Shown: positions 27,371-36,892, numbered from the stretch's first letter. The stretch is 56,766 nt of DNA from Muribaculaceae bacterium (GCA_022509105.1 JAFLTV010000012.1:1-56766), one strand, 5' to 3'. The notes: a model not told the origin generated them from the sequence alone. Made by a program: numbers and translations.

Positions 27371-27603
27371 GTGGAAAGAAAGATAAAGACATACGGGGGA
27401 TATTTCGAACGCTTCATGGAAGAATTGTCTGCAAAGGTTCAAGAGAAAATTAATTATGGGTTGCTTCTTTTGAAAATAATGGACAGACTTCCGGTTAAGT
27501 TCGTAAAACATATAAAACTCAAAAGACTCCACAAAATGAAATAGAAAAAGCTATAAAGATTAAGGAGGCATATTATGCAGACAAACAATCATCAAATAAA
27601 TGA
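27371..27603 (+). pseudogene. HigB-like (Gp49 family) toxin with internal deletion
   Basis: The frame from GTG 27371 gives an N-terminal half typical of phage-derived Gp49/HigB toxins (KIKTYGGYFERFMEEL, LPVKFVKHIK). The protein then runs off-frame to a stop at 27544. In the +1 frame from about 27518 the family C-terminus continues (TQKTPQNEIEKA, then IKEAYYAD) to a stop at 27603. The middle of the fold, which normally includes a YRIFF-type strand, is missing; about 30 residues are lost by comparison with the usual 105-110. The toxin should be inactive. Confidence 0.8.
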
Positions 27604-27883
27604 CTATGATGCTGTTTTGAATTCAAAGTTTGGTGAACCCGGAACTCCGGAACGTATTGAAGCCGAAGAAAAGGCCTATGCTTTTTATACAGGACAAATA
27701 ATAGAAGATGCGCGTAAGAAAGCAAAAATTACGCAAGCGGAGTTAGCTCGACGGATCGGCAGCAACCGTTCCTATATTTCACATGTGGAGAAAGGAATGA
27801 CGGAACCTCGCATTTCTACTTTTTATAGAATCATGAATGCTCTTGGTGTAAGAATAGAATATTCAATGACTCCGGGTCAATAA
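27575..27883 (+). CDS. XRE-family antitoxin (HigA-like)
   Basis: A 102-residue DNA-binding protein that remains intact after the loss of its toxin. Residues about 38-98 form an HTH_3 domain (KITQAELARRIGSNRSYISHV). The N-terminus would bind the toxin. Its ATG lies within the last 29 bases of the toxin frame, a usual overlap for this family. It may now act only as a repressor of its own promoter or as a protective anti-toxin against a related locus. Confidence 0.85.
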   Translation: MQTNNHQINDYDAVLNSKFGEPGTPERIEAEEKAYAFYTGQIIEDARKKAKITQAELARRIGSNRSYISHVEKGMTEPRISTFYRIMNALGVRIEYSMTPGQ

Positions 27884-27927
27884 TCAGGTATTAATTTGAC
27901 AACCAATAATCTTTAATAAGACATTTT

Positions 27928-28029
27928 TTATCGGATAATATCCTCTTTGTATACTCCAAATTTTTGCTCTTGGCCAAAGTTTCTCAAATTGAAAGTCACA
28001 GTTTCAATTTGCGCAAAGACAGATAAATG
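27928..28029 (-). pseudogene. Relic of a second DUF4143 ATPase 5' end
   Basis: A degenerate copy of the ATPase start region. The ATG has become TTG. The ten recognisable codons (EYTKRILSD against EYIRRILSD) then lose similarity. The -7 element reads TGTCTTTG instead of TATCTTTG and the TTG at -33 is absent. The palindrome at 27985-28011 is preserved in both arms. It abuts the tRNA-Tyr terminator. Confidence 0.75.
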
Positions 28030-28035
28030 ATATGA

Positions 28036-28067
28036 AAAAACTTCCGGAGGAAATTCCGGAAGTTTTT
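28036..28067 (-). terminator. Terminator of the tRNA-Tyr gene
   Basis: Arms AAAAACTTCCGGA (28036-28048) and TCCGGAAGTTTTT (28055-28067) pair perfectly over 13 positions around a six-base loop. A-runs and T-runs on both sides let it work in either direction. Confidence 0.85.
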
Positions 28068-28068
28068 G

Positions 28069-28151
28069 TGGGTGGAGATGGATTCGAACCACCGAAGGTA
28101 AAAACCAGCAGATTTACAGTCTGCCCCATTTGGCCACTCTGGTATCCACCC
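28069..28151 (-). tRNA. tRNA-Tyr (GTA)
   Basis: An 83-base class II tRNA. The seven-pair acceptor stem GGGTGGA with TCCACCC is perfect and the discriminator base is A. The anticodon loop reads CTGTAAA with anticodon GTA. A long variable arm and the TTCGAATC T-loop are present. CCA is not fully encoded. It is the boundary of the accessory island: its 3' end faces the AAA/toxin-antitoxin region, the side where integrative elements usually insert. Confidence 0.95.
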
Positions 28152-28172
28152 CTTTTCGCCTTTTTTGCATTG

Positions 28173-28203
28173 CAAATTTAACACCTTAATCTTAATTATG
28201 CAA
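28173..28203 (-). promoter_or_regulatory. Promoter of tRNA-Tyr
   Basis: On the minus strand TTG (28203-28201), a 20-base spacer and TAAATTTG (28180-28173). The predicted start is about 15 bases before the mature tRNA. Confidence 0.75.
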
Positions 28204-28281
28204 TTTTTTCAATATATTTGTATTTCTTTTTAGCTTTTTCGTTTGAAAACTAACGCGACAATTTTTAAAATAAAATCAAAT

Positions 28282-29619
28282 ATGAAGAATTTGTCTCTTT
28301 GGGTGATGACGCTCGCCCTCCTTATCCTGGGAAGTTGTAAATCCGACAATACTGGGATAGAAGACCTCTTGAAGACTGTGCCCTCTTCGGCTGCCGCAGT
28401 TGTAGGCATTGACCTTCAGGAAATTATAAAAGACGCCGGTTGCTCCCTCAAAAACAATGAAATTGTTCCCGGAAAAGATATGGAACAGCTCATTGCCAAA
28501 ATGAGTTCTACCGGCAAGAAAGACCTCATGCTTCTTTTTAATGGCGACACAGGAATAGCTCCGGAAGCAGCCGTTATTTTTTATGATGCCGGAAGATTAT
28601 TCTTGACTTTTAATCTTTATGACTCGGCCAAATTCAAATCATTTTCAGAATCGCAGTCAGGCGAGAAGTTTTATGAAGAGAACGGCATCCAGTTGCTTAA
28701 TAATAAAATCGCTTTAAAAGGCGATCAGGTCTGGGTATGTTTATCTGATAATCGTCGCATTGATCCCGATGGAATTGCTAACTACGCCTCTCTTTCCGAA
28801 TCAAGAAGCTTCCTCAGCACGGATATGGCCAAAATCATTCTCGAAAAGGAAGATGACATAGTCGGGTGGGGAGATTTCTCTGCTCTTGTATCGAATCTTA
28901 GTAACCGCAGTTCATCGACAATGGTGTCTCTGGCTGCCGGACTTCTCTTTGAAGATGTTGAAGCTGTCTCCTTCTCATGGGATTTCAACAAAGGCGAAGC
29001 TGATTTCGAACTCAAATTCCTTAATAGCAAAGGCAAACCCGCCAAATATCTCTTACCTGCCGATAAAATCAACATAAACACCGTGAAAAAGCTTGGTGGG
29101 TCATGCGATGTGCTCGCAGCTCTGACACTAAGTCCTAAAACATTCGAAAAGTTTGAGAAACTCGGTTCTGCATTTGGTGGTCAGCTTTTCGGAAACATGA
29201 AGGATGCTTTCAAAAATATCGATGGCACAATAGCAGTAGCCATGGGTGAAAATCCCGACGATATCAACGGTATTATCACCACCACAGGCCCCGTTTCTTC
29301 CGATGTCAAATCCTTGCTCACACAACAGGGCAGAAACATTTCTGAAGACGGCAAATTCATCCTTTTCTCAAAAGGAACTCCTTCAGGCGCTTTGTCTGTA
29401 GATGCTCAGGCTTCCCTATTAAAGGATTATTGCATGGGTGCTGTGTTGCAACCTCAGATGATCACCCGTTCAGCTGAAGTCAATTCTCAGGTGGCTTCCA
29501 ACTTCTCATGGCTCACAATCGGTTTCCAACCAGATGATGGGGGCATTGAACTGAAAGTGGAGCTTAAAGCTGTCGACACGAATCAGAATATCCTTATAAC
29601 ATTCCTTAAATCCTTATGA
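28282..29619 (+). CDS. DUF4836 lipoprotein
   Basis: A 445-residue lipoprotein of unknown function. The signal peptide ends in a lipobox ILGSC with C19. The start at 28282 is chosen because the signal peptide begins there; the frame is open to 28243. The mature start (VPSSAAAVVGIDLQEI) is typical of DUF4836, which seems to be a repeated beta-alpha fold related to DUF3352. It is ten bases upstream of a C1 peptidase gene, probably in one operon. A TATATTTG -7-like element lies at 28213-28220. Confidence 0.78.
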   Translation: MKNLSLWVMTLALLILGSCKSDNTGIEDLLKTVPSSAAAVVGIDLQEIIKDAGCSLKNNEIVPGKDMEQLIAKMSSTGKKDLMLLFNGDTGIAPEAAVIFYDAGRLFLTFNLYDSAKFKSFSESQSGEKFYEENGIQLLNNKIALKGDQVWVCLSDNRRIDPDGIANYASLSESRSFLSTDMAKIILEKEDDIVGWGDFSALVSNLSNRSSSTMVSLAAGLLFEDVEAVSFSWDFNKGEADFELKFLNSKGKPAKYLLPADKININTVKKLGGSCDVLAALTLSPKTFEKFEKLGSAFGGQLFGNMKDAFKNIDGTIAVAMGENPDDINGIITTTGPVSSDVKSLLTQQGRNISEDGKFILFSKGTPSGALSVDAQASLLKDYCMGAVLQPQMITRSAEVNSQVASNFSWLTIGFQPDDGGIELKVELKAVDTNQNILITFLKSL

Positions 29620-29629
29620 TTAGCTCGTT

Positions 29630-30862
29630 ATGAAAAAGTATTCTTTAGCATGTATTGCAGCGACCTTGGGCGCCTTGTCCTCTTTTGCCGGCACCACATA
29701 TTATATGGCACCTTCTCAGGCTCCCGATGTGGTTGTGCCTGATTCTACAGGGTTCAAATTCACAGATAAAAAAGTCAATAAGACAACACCTGTGAAAGAT
29801 CAGAATAAATCCGGCACATGTTGGAGCTTCGCCGCCACATCTTTCCTCGAAGAAGACGTAATTCGTCGTGGTGGTCCCGAGCTCGACCTCTCGGAAATGT
29901 TCGCTGTCAGGAATTGTTATATCGATAAGGCAAAAAAATATATCCGCACCAACGGAAAAACCAATTTCGCCCAGGGAGGCGCCGCATCGGATGTATTATA
30001 TGTGGCCGACAACTATGGAATTGTGCCTGAAGATGCTTATCCCGGTCTGAATTACGGTGAAGAGAAACATTCTCATTATGAAATGGAAGCTGTTATGAAG
30101 GCTTATCTCGACGCACTCATGACCAATCCTAACAAACGGCTTTCCACAGCCTGGCTTCCGGGTTTCATTGGCATTCTCGACGCTTATCTCGGCCCGGTCC
30201 CCGAAACTTTCAATGTAAACGGCAAAACATACACTCCTCAATCCTACGCAAAGGAATTAGGAATTAAAGGCGATGATTTTATTTCACTCACAAGCTACAT
30301 CCATCATCCTTTCTATCAGAACTTTGCCGTGGAGATTCCCGACAATTGGACTTGGGCCGAAAGCTTCAACGTGCCCATGGAAGAGATGAAAGAAGCCGTT
30401 GACAATGCATTGGAAAACGGTTATACCGTTTGCTGGAGCGCCGACGTCTCTGAGGGTGGATTCCAATGGAGAAACGGTTTTGCACTTCTGCCCGAACCTC
30501 TCACCGGTGAAGACCTTGACGGCACGGAACTTTCTCGCTGGGTGCAGCTCTCTGATAAAGACCGCGAAGCCGAAACCTATAAAATAAAAGGCCCGGTGAA
30601 GGAGAAAAAAGTGACTCAGGAGTCACGTCAGAAAACTTTCGATAATTTCGAAACCACCGACGATCATGGAATGGTCATAATAGGTTATGCCACAGACCAG
30701 GATGGTAACAGATATTATAAAGTGAAAAATTCATGGGACACAAACCAGCTTTATGATGGTTTCCTCTATGTGTCTGAACCTTATTTCCTTGAAAAGACTA
30801 TTTCAGTGCTCGTAAACAAAGACTCTCTTCCGAAGTCTGTATCTTCAAAATTGAAAAACTAA
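29630..30862 (+). CDS. Exported C1 cysteine peptidase (bleomycin hydrolase/PepC-like)
   Basis: A 410-residue papain-fold aminopeptidase. A signal peptide (about 1-20) is followed by the catalytic cysteine in SGTCWSFAA, histidine in DDHGMVIIG and asparagine in KVKNSWD. The insertion between the catalytic cysteine and histidine is that of the bleomycin hydrolase group. PepC-type enzymes are normally cytosolic; the signal peptide places this one in the periplasm or outside, as is common in Bacteroidetes. Confidence 0.9.
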   Translation: MKKYSLACIAATLGALSSFAGTTYYMAPSQAPDVVVPDSTGFKFTDKKVNKTTPVKDQNKSGTCWSFAATSFLEEDVIRRGGPELDLSEMFAVRNCYIDKAKKYIRTNGKTNFAQGGAASDVLYVADNYGIVPEDAYPGLNYGEEKHSHYEMEAVMKAYLDALMTNPNKRLSTAWLPGFIGILDAYLGPVPETFNVNGKTYTPQSYAKELGIKGDDFISLTSYIHHPFYQNFAVEIPDNWTWAESFNVPMEEMKEAVDNALENGYTVCWSADVSEGGFQWRNGFALLPEPLTGEDLDGTELSRWVQLSDKDREAETYKIKGPVKEKKVTQESRQKTFDNFETTDDHGMVIIGYATDQDGNRYYKVKNSWDTNQLYDGFLYVSEPYFLEKTISVLVNKDSLPKSVSSKLKN

Positions 30863-30902
30863 GCGAAATAAAAGTCTTTGAGACTTGGCGAATAATCGAG
30901 GA

Positions 30903-31286
30903 TTAGATTCCAAGAATATTTCTCACCGGCAGCCATATCATAAGGATGGCTGCCGCTGTTATTATAACCCATTGCCTGTGCACTATAGAATAGAGCCTCG
31001 GATTTTGTTTTCTCCTTATCTCCACCCATATCAAAAACTGAATCACGGGCAGTCCGACCACCAGCAAAGCATTGGCTCTGAAGGCCGCTTCAATGTCTCC
31101 GTGTAATAACGAGTGGACCACTCTCTGGCTACCACAGCCTATGCATTGTAATCCCGTGAATTTATGAAACAGACATTGAGGCATAAATTGCGTCTCCATA
31201 GGGTCGAAAAGAAAATAGAATAGCAGAAACATTGCTGCCACTGCCATCCATGCCCATTTCCCTATGTTTAGCCGTCTTACCCGCAT
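30903..31286 (-). CDS. DUF2752 membrane protein
   Basis: A 127-residue protein with three membrane helices (about 11-29, 60-80, 93-115). The DUF2752 core is FTGLQCIGCGSQRVVHSLLHGD, with the CxGCGxxR motif that defines the family. Function unknown. It is alone on this strand, 69 bases from the PurN-like/CD225 gene that lies upstream of it. Confidence 0.85.
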   Translation of the reverse strand: MRVRRLNIGKWAWMAVAAMFLLFYFLFDPMETQFMPQCLFHKFTGLQCIGCGSQRVVHSLLHGDIEAAFRANALLVVGLPVIQFLIWVEIRRKQNPRLYSIVHRQWVIITAAAILMIWLPVRNILGI

Positions 31287-31355
31287 TTTTTTACCCGAAC
31301 ATCCTTTATGCCTGATTCAATGTCAGCTATTATGCCTCTTAAAGTGCAAATTCTG

Positions 31356-32273
31356 CTATGATCCTATTATCATAAACGGCAGATAGAGAGTGGCTGAAAC
31401 TACGCCTAACACTACAGAGACGATTATCCATATTTCTGCCAATCTGGAAGCTTTTTTCGCTCCCTCAATATCGCCGGAATAATAACGGTTGCTAACCTGC
31501 GAAGAGAATATTATCGCTATAATTCCGGGAATGATGCAACAGAAGATAGTAGACAGGATTGACCATATCAGATAGGTTGAGGGCATCGGCTCTTCATGTC
31601 CATGATGCCTTCTCATGTTATTATATTGCCCGTAGTCTCTATTCGGAGCCGGATTCCAATTCCATGGTTGTTGCCCTCCGGAATAATTTCCATAGTTGGG
31701 AGGCACCTGCGGAGGAACAGATTCCTCCTCTTTCTGCTGTTCGGCCGATTCCTGAAGTGGCTTCCCTTCATTTGGCACGGGTGGAGGGTCCATCGGTATT
31801 TTTGGAGGCGTGAATTGAATCTTAAGAGCTTCCGCCCATTCTTCATCAGCAGTGGGATTCTCCTTCTCTTCCCGTTTTTCTTCCACTGTCTCCGGCTGCG
31901 GTCTGCGCAAGTCGGATTCCAATTCCGCCACCACTTCCCGAGGTGCTTGTTCAGGAGTTGAAACTTCAACAACTTTTCCGTCGGTGGTTGCTATTACACT
32001 TTCCGGAAGCGGCTGTTCGAAATGATCAAGCACAAGAAGTCTCACATGATTATCCCTCAGCAGATCTTCAATTTCCTTTGTGTGTTGAGGCCATTCTTCA
32101 TCCGGGATATATAAAAGTGTTATATCCTTGCCTTCAAGTTTTTGCAGCAGCTCTTTACCGGTATCCGACGCGATGACCACTACAGTCTTCAATCGGTTGC
32201 CTTCATTAAAAAGATTTATAATTCTTTCCGCTGCAGCACCTTCTCCTGAAACAAATATCGCAATATTCCTCAT
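31356..32273 (-). CDS. PurN-like domain fused to a CD225/dispanin membrane domain
   Basis: A 305-residue protein with two unrelated halves. Residues 1-105 look like the N-terminal half of glycinamide ribonucleotide formyltransferase: NIAIFVSGEGAAAERII, then a Rossmann-like pattern and VRLLVLDHF, but the Asn-His-Asp active site of PurN is absent. A Pro/Glu-rich linker (about 110-190) and a Tyr/Asn/Gln-rich stretch (193-220) follow. Residues 231-300 form a CD225 domain: a helix with a CC pair (245-246), a cytosolic turn with SSQVSNRYYSGD, and a second helix. It should sit in the inner membrane with the large part in the cytosol. Function unknown. Confidence 0.75.
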   Translation of the reverse strand: MRNIAIFVSGEGAAAERIINLFNEGNRLKTVVVIASDTGKELLQKLEGKDITLLYIPDEEWPQHTKEIEDLLRDNHVRLLVLDHFEQPLPESVIATTDGKVVEVSTPEQAPREVVAELESDLRRPQPETVEEKREEKENPTADEEWAEALKIQFTPPKIPMDPPPVPNEGKPLQESAEQQKEEESVPPQVPPNYGNYSGGQQPWNWNPAPNRDYGQYNNMRRHHGHEEPMPSTYLIWSILSTIFCCIIPGIIAIIFSSQVSNRYYSGDIEGAKKASRLAEIWIIVSVVLGVVSATLYLPFMIIGS

Positions 32274-32405
32274 TTATTCTGTTTTATTTTTCCCAACTGA
32301 TTCTTTTTCTCACCTTCGGAAGATAATATCCGGTCATCAAATTAATTATCAATATTAATTATCATAAGAGAAAAGTATATCAGTCATTACTATTAATCGT
32401 TTATA

Positions 32406-34250
32406 TCATTTGCCCACCTGCTGCATCTCCACAAGATGTTTGTAGACACCCTCAAGCTCCATAAGTTCATGATGAGTGCCTTGCTCAACAATTTTTCCCT
32501 CCTGCATCACGCAAATAAGATCTGCATTCGCAATTGTTGACAAACGATGGGCCACAACTATCGTTGTCCTGTTTTTCATAAGCCTCTCCAAAGCTTCCTG
32601 CACAAGCCTTTCGCTTTCTGTGTCAAGTGCCGAGGTAGCTTCATCGAGTATCAGTATCGGAGGGTTCTTCAATACGGCCCTGGCTATGCTGATTCTCTGA
32701 CGCTGGCCGCCCGACAACCGGCAACCCCGGTCGCCTGCCTTCGTTTCAAAGCCCTCCTCTGTAGCCATTATAAAATCGTAGGCGTTCGCAACCCTGGCGG
32801 CTTCTTTAACTTCCTCGAGCGTTGCTTCCGGGCTCCCGAATGCTATATTGTTGAATATGCTGTCGTTAAACAATATCGGTTCCTGATTCACAATCCCCAT
32901 CATATTGCGAAGGTCTTTCACGTTATATGCCTCGACATTGTGCCCTTCAACTTCCACTTCTCCATGGCTCACATCCCAAAAACGGGGAATCATATCCACA
33001 AGCGTTGATTTTCCTGAACCTGACTGGCCCACTATAGCCACCGTCATTCCGGGTTTTATCTTGAGATTTATATCTTGCAACACATATCTGTCTCCATCAT
33101 ACGTGAAACTGACATTTTTGAATGTTACGCTTCCTCCCCGTTTCTGTATCGAGGGAACCGCCACAGGCTCCTCCGGATCTTTTATCGGATTGTCTGCATT
33201 CAGGATTTTATCGATACGCGTTAAAGCCGCCATACCTTTTTGCAGAGTGTAAGATACCTTCGTCAACTCTTTCGCAGGGTTTATAAGGCTATAGAATATC
33301 ACCATGTAATAAATAAAGCCCGGAGCATCTATAGTTGTCTCTCCTCCTAATATCAAGGCGCCTCCGAACCATAACACGATCGCGACAGCCGTGGTGCCCA
33401 AGAATTCACTCATCGGATGGGCAAGTGTCCATCTTCTTTGAATGGAATTCGACAATCTCATGTAATCTTCGGTTTCCCCTTCAAACATCCTCTCCATCTG
33501 GTCTTCAGCATTGAAGGCTTTTATGACCCTCAAGCCTCCGATGGTCTCTTCCGTTGTCGACAAGATAGATCCCAGTCGGTTTTGTGCAGCAAGCGATTTA
33601 GCCTTCAGTTTCTTGCCTACAGTGCCCATCACCCATCCGGCAATCGGCAGCAATATAAACACGAATATTGTCAGCTTCCAGCTCAATACAACCATAACGA
33701 AAAGATAGCCTATTATCATGATCGGATTCTTGACCAATCCTGCAAGGCTGGCGGCCACGGATGCTTCTATCTCCATAACGTCGCCCATGATTCTCGACAT
33801 GATGTCGCCCTTCTTTTCATGGGTATAGAAACCTATTGGCAATGACAAAATCTTCTCATACATCTGATTCCGGATATCGGTTACAACTCCGTTTCTCAAC
33901 GGGATAACCATATAATCGCTCATATAGGCAGCCATCACTTTCATCAAGGTTGCCACAACCAAGGCCGCAGCCATTATGGCCAATGTGGCCGATTCCCCTA
34001 CTTCACCTATAAGCTGCGTCACATACCAATAAAAATTATTTATCAAGACATCCTGAAAATCTCCCTGGCTCCAGTCTTGCCACACATAGTTCGTTGTGTC
34101 AAGCTTAAACAGAATGCGCAGAATAGGCATTATAAATGCAAAAGAGAAAACGGTAAGAGCCATGGTCAGGAAGTTGAAAATCACACTCCCTATCACATGC
34201 CATTTATATGGGGACGCAAATCGCTTTAAGAATAAGATCAGATCTTTCAT
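32406..34250 (-). CDS. MsbA-like lipid/multidrug ABC exporter
   Basis: A 614-residue half-transporter with six helices (about 1-345) and an ATPase domain (about 370-610). Walker A is GQSGSGKST, the signature is LSGGQRQR, and Walker B is ILILDEATSALD. Long periplasmic loops and the type IV exporter fold fit MsbA, the flippase for the lipid A core, though a multidrug exporter is not excluded. It is monocistronic between a GH51 gene and the CD225 fusion. Confidence 0.9.
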   Translation of the reverse strand: MKDLILFLKRFASPYKWHVIGSVIFNFLTMALTVFSFAFIMPILRILFKLDTTNYVWQDWSQGDFQDVLINNFYWYVTQLIGEVGESATLAIMAAALVVATLMKVMAAYMSDYMVIPLRNGVVTDIRNQMYEKILSLPIGFYTHEKKGDIMSRIMGDVMEIEASVAASLAGLVKNPIMIIGYLFVMVVLSWKLTIFVFILLPIAGWVMGTVGKKLKAKSLAAQNRLGSILSTTEETIGGLRVIKAFNAEDQMERMFEGETEDYMRLSNSIQRRWTLAHPMSEFLGTTAVAIVLWFGGALILGGETTIDAPGFIYYMVIFYSLINPAKELTKVSYTLQKGMAALTRIDKILNADNPIKDPEEPVAVPSIQKRGGSVTFKNVSFTYDGDRYVLQDINLKIKPGMTVAIVGQSGSGKSTLVDMIPRFWDVSHGEVEVEGHNVEAYNVKDLRNMMGIVNQEPILFNDSIFNNIAFGSPEATLEEVKEAARVANAYDFIMATEEGFETKAGDRGCRLSGGQRQRISIARAVLKNPPILILDEATSALDTESERLVQEALERLMKNRTTIVVAHRLSTIANADLICVMQEGKIVEQGTHHELMELEGVYKHLVEMQQVGK

Positions 34251-34333
34251 CCGTTTTTCCCGATGCCGCTTCTCTCGAAAAAAGAAATGAAACTATTGCC
34301 CTTATTTTTGAAAATCCCGGCAATGGTTTTGAA

Positions 34334-34370
34334 ACTGTTCCCCAATTTATGTCATAAATTGAGGAACAGT
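34334..34370 (-). terminator. Long hairpin between GH51 and msbA
   Basis: Arms of 17 bases at 34334-34350 and 34354-34370 (starting ACTGTTCC and ending GGAACAGT) pair with one G-U wobble around a three-base loop. The stem is eight bases past the GH51 stop codon. The following T-tract is weak, so it may protect mRNA ends rather than terminate strictly. Confidence 0.65.
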
Positions 34371-34377
34371 CGTTTAT

Positions 34378-35934
34378 TTATTTCAGTGATAATGTAACTA
34401 TTGATGCTTCCGGAAGTTCCAGTTCCAAGACGTCTTTCTTTATCTTGGCACCCTTGAATTCTTTGGGCGCAACTTTATTGGGATTGTCAAAATCATTATA
34501 ATCTTTCACGTCTGCACCTTTCAAAATCTCTCCGCCTTCAATCTTATTGACTTTCAATGCCGACAATGGAATAGAGATTTTTGCCTTATCTTCAAGCGAA
34601 GTGTTGGCAAGGGAGATGGTAACGATTCCGTCTTTCTCGGTTGCTGTGGCGCTGACCATAGGCACGCTTCTCTCGAAATCCTTTCTTTCTGAAGCCACCG
34701 GCATCGACGGGCTCTTGATATCTAACGGGATGAATGTTCCACCCTGATGTGGAATATACATCTTGAAAACATAATATGTAGGAGTAAGAACCATTTTGTC
34801 GCCTTCTGTCAGCACCATTGCCTGCAACACATTTGCCACCTGAGCGATATTGGCCATTTTAAGTCTGTCGGCATATTTATGGAAGACGTTTAAAGAGAGA
34901 GCCGCCACCATGGCGTCGCGCATTGTGTTCTGCTGATAAAGATGCCATGGATTTGTGCCCGGTTCAACATCCCACCATGTACCCCATTCATCAAGGAGAA
35001 GGTCTACTCGTTTTTTAGGATCATATTTATCCATAATCTGGACGTGGCGGTTGACCACGCTGTCAATCTCAAGAGCCTTTCCAAGAGTATAATAATAGGA
35101 ATCAGGGGTGAAACCTGTAGCCGGTCCTTTTTTATCCCAATCCCACACTGTGTAATAATGGAGCGACAAGCCATCCATGTGATGACCTGCGATTTTCATC
35201 AAGACATCTGTCCAGTTATAATCATAATCGCTTGCTCCCGATGCTATCTTATATAATTTGTTGCCGTCGAAATCCCGTGCATAAGTCTGATATCTTCTAT
35301 ATACATTGGCATACTCCTCCGGAGTGAAATTACCTCCACATCCCCAGCTTTCATTTCCAACTCCCAAATATTTCAGATGCCAGGGCTCTTTTCTGCCGTT
35401 TTTTTCTCTCTCTTTGGCCATCGGACCATCTTTTGCTGTGATATATTCTACCCATTTGGCCATTTCTTCAACAGTTCCGGAGCCTACGTTCGCGCTCAAA
35501 TATGGTTCGATACCAAGCAATTCGCAGAAATTGAAGAATTCATGCGTGCCGAAAGAATTGTCTTCAACTGTGCCTCCCCAGTTGCTGTTAACCATTGTAG
35601 GCCTGTCTTCCTTCGGACCAATGCCGTCTCTCCAGTGATATTCATCGGCAAAACAACCTCCCGGCCATCTTAACACCGGAATCTGCAAGGCGCGGAAAGC
35701 CTCTACTACATCACTCCTGTAGCCATTGATATTGGGTATCTCAGAGTCTTCTCCAACCCAGATTCCTCCATAGATGCATCGGCCAAGATGCTCTGCAAAC
35801 TGTCCATAGATTTCCGGAGATACTATGGCTGATTCCTTTTGAGGTTCCGGCACTATTTCTACATCTACAGTTTTACCCATGTTCGGCAGCGTGACTAATG
35901 TCAATACTGCGGCTGTTAGTAATTGGCATTTCAT
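34378..35934 (-). CDS. GH51 alpha-L-arabinofuranosidase
   Basis: Exported glycosidase of 518 residues that removes arabinofuranosyl side groups from plant arabinan and arabinoxylan. After a signal peptide (1-20) the family signature [18 protein letters not shown] is at 89-106. The acid/base E195 is in GVGNESWG and the nucleophile E315 is in [12 protein letters not shown]-terminal beta-sandwich follows. No SusC/SusD pair adjoins it, so it is not part of a full polysaccharide utilisation locus here. Confidence 0.93.
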   Translation of the reverse strand: MKCQLLTAAVLTLVTLPNMGKTVDVEIVPEPQKESAIVSPEIYGQFAEHLGRCIYGGIWVGEDSEIPNINGYRSDVVEAFRALQIPVLRWPGGCFADEYHWRDGIGPKEDRPTMVNSNWGGTVEDNSFGTHEFFNFCELLGIEPYLSANVGSGTVEEMAKWVEYITAKDGPMAKEREKNGRKEPWHLKYLGVGNESWGCGGNFTPEEYANVYRRYQTYARDFDGNKLYKIASGASDYDYNWTDVLMKIAGHHMDGLSLHYYTVWDWDKKGPATGFTPDSYYYTLGKALEIDSVVNRHVQIMDKYDPKKRVDLLLDEWGTWWDVEPGTNPWHLYQQNTMRDAMVAALSLNVFHKYADRLKMANIAQVANVLQAMVLTEGDKMVLTPTYYVFKMYIPHQGGTFIPLDIKSPSMPVASERKDFERSVPMVSATATEKDGIVTISLANTSLEDKAKISIPLSALKVNKIEGGEILKGADVKDYNDFDNPNKVAPKEFKGAKIKKDVLELELPEASIVTLSLK

Positions 35935-36124
35935 ATTTTTACTTTTTATTTCTGTTTTTCTCTGTAAATATACATATTATATTCTTTCCCCGCAAAATTA
36001 TTATGTTTCCCGCTCTCTTTGCATGGCCTAAATTGATGACCGCGCCCTTAATTTTTATCTCAAAGTTTTATCTTTTAGAATTTTAAGCATAACTTTGCTA
36101 TCAGCTTTACAAAACAAATAATTT

Positions 36125-36877
36125 ATGAAAATCTCAAGAATCTATTCTCTATTATTATTAAGCCTTTTCACTATGTGCACATCATCCGCAAAAGCCGCCT
36201 ATCCGGTTGAAACCCTGACCACTAAGGACGGCAAAACCATTAAAATCACTCTTTTCAAACACGCGTCACTGGCTATTGATTATGACGGTTTGGAATTTTA
36301 TATAGACCCGGTCACTAAAGTTGCCGGCACTGAAATCGATTATACAGATATGCCTAAGGCTGATTATATCCTTGTGACTCATGAACACGGGGATCATCTT
36401 GACCCGAAAGCCATAGAGGAATTGACGAAGCCCTCAACCCAAATTATTCTTAACAACACATCCCGTGAGCAATTGGGGAAAGGCACTGTCATTTCAAACG
36501 GCCGGTCAATGACTCTCGCCGATGGCGTGGTTCTTGAAGCAGTGCCTGCTTACAACACTACTCCCGGTCGTGAAAAATTCCATCCCAAAGGCAACGGCAA
36601 CGGTTATGTATTGAATTTCGACGGCACAAAAATTTACATCGCCGGAGACACTGAAAATATCCCTGAAATGGCTTCTCTTAAAAATATTGAGTTGGCATTC
36701 CTGCCGGTTAATCAGCCATATACGATGACAATCGACCAAGCTGAAAAAGCCGCGCTCTCTTTCAAGCCTAAGATTCTTATCCCCTACCATTTCGGAGACA
36801 CCCCGATAGAGCAACTTAAAGAGCGCCTGGATAAGGATAATGCCGGTATTCAAACCCTCATTTTCCCAATGCAATAA
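36125..36877 (+). CDS. Exported MBL-fold metallo-hydrolase (UlaG-like)
   Basis: A 250-residue metallo-beta-lactamase-fold enzyme with a signal peptide (about 1-24). The metal motif THEHGDH is at 85-91, a further metal aspartate is in YIAGDTENIPEM, and the last histidine is in LIPYHFGD. The compact form matches UlaG-like lactonases, but the substrate is unknown. A TAACTTTG -7 element is at 36090-36097 with no good -33 match. A terminator follows. Confidence 0.87.
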   Translation: MKISRIYSLLLLSLFTMCTSSAKAAYPVETLTTKDGKTIKITLFKHASLAIDYDGLEFYIDPVTKVAGTEIDYTDMPKADYILVTHEHGDHLDPKAIEELTKPSTQIILNNTSREQLGKGTVISNGRSMTLADGVVLEAVPAYNTTPGREKFHPKGNGNGYVLNFDGTKIYIAGDTENIPEMASLKNIELAFLPVNQPYTMTIDQAEKAALSFKPKILIPYHFGDTPIEQLKERLDKDNAGIQTLIFPMQ

Positions 36878-36892
36878 AAACTCAATATCCTC

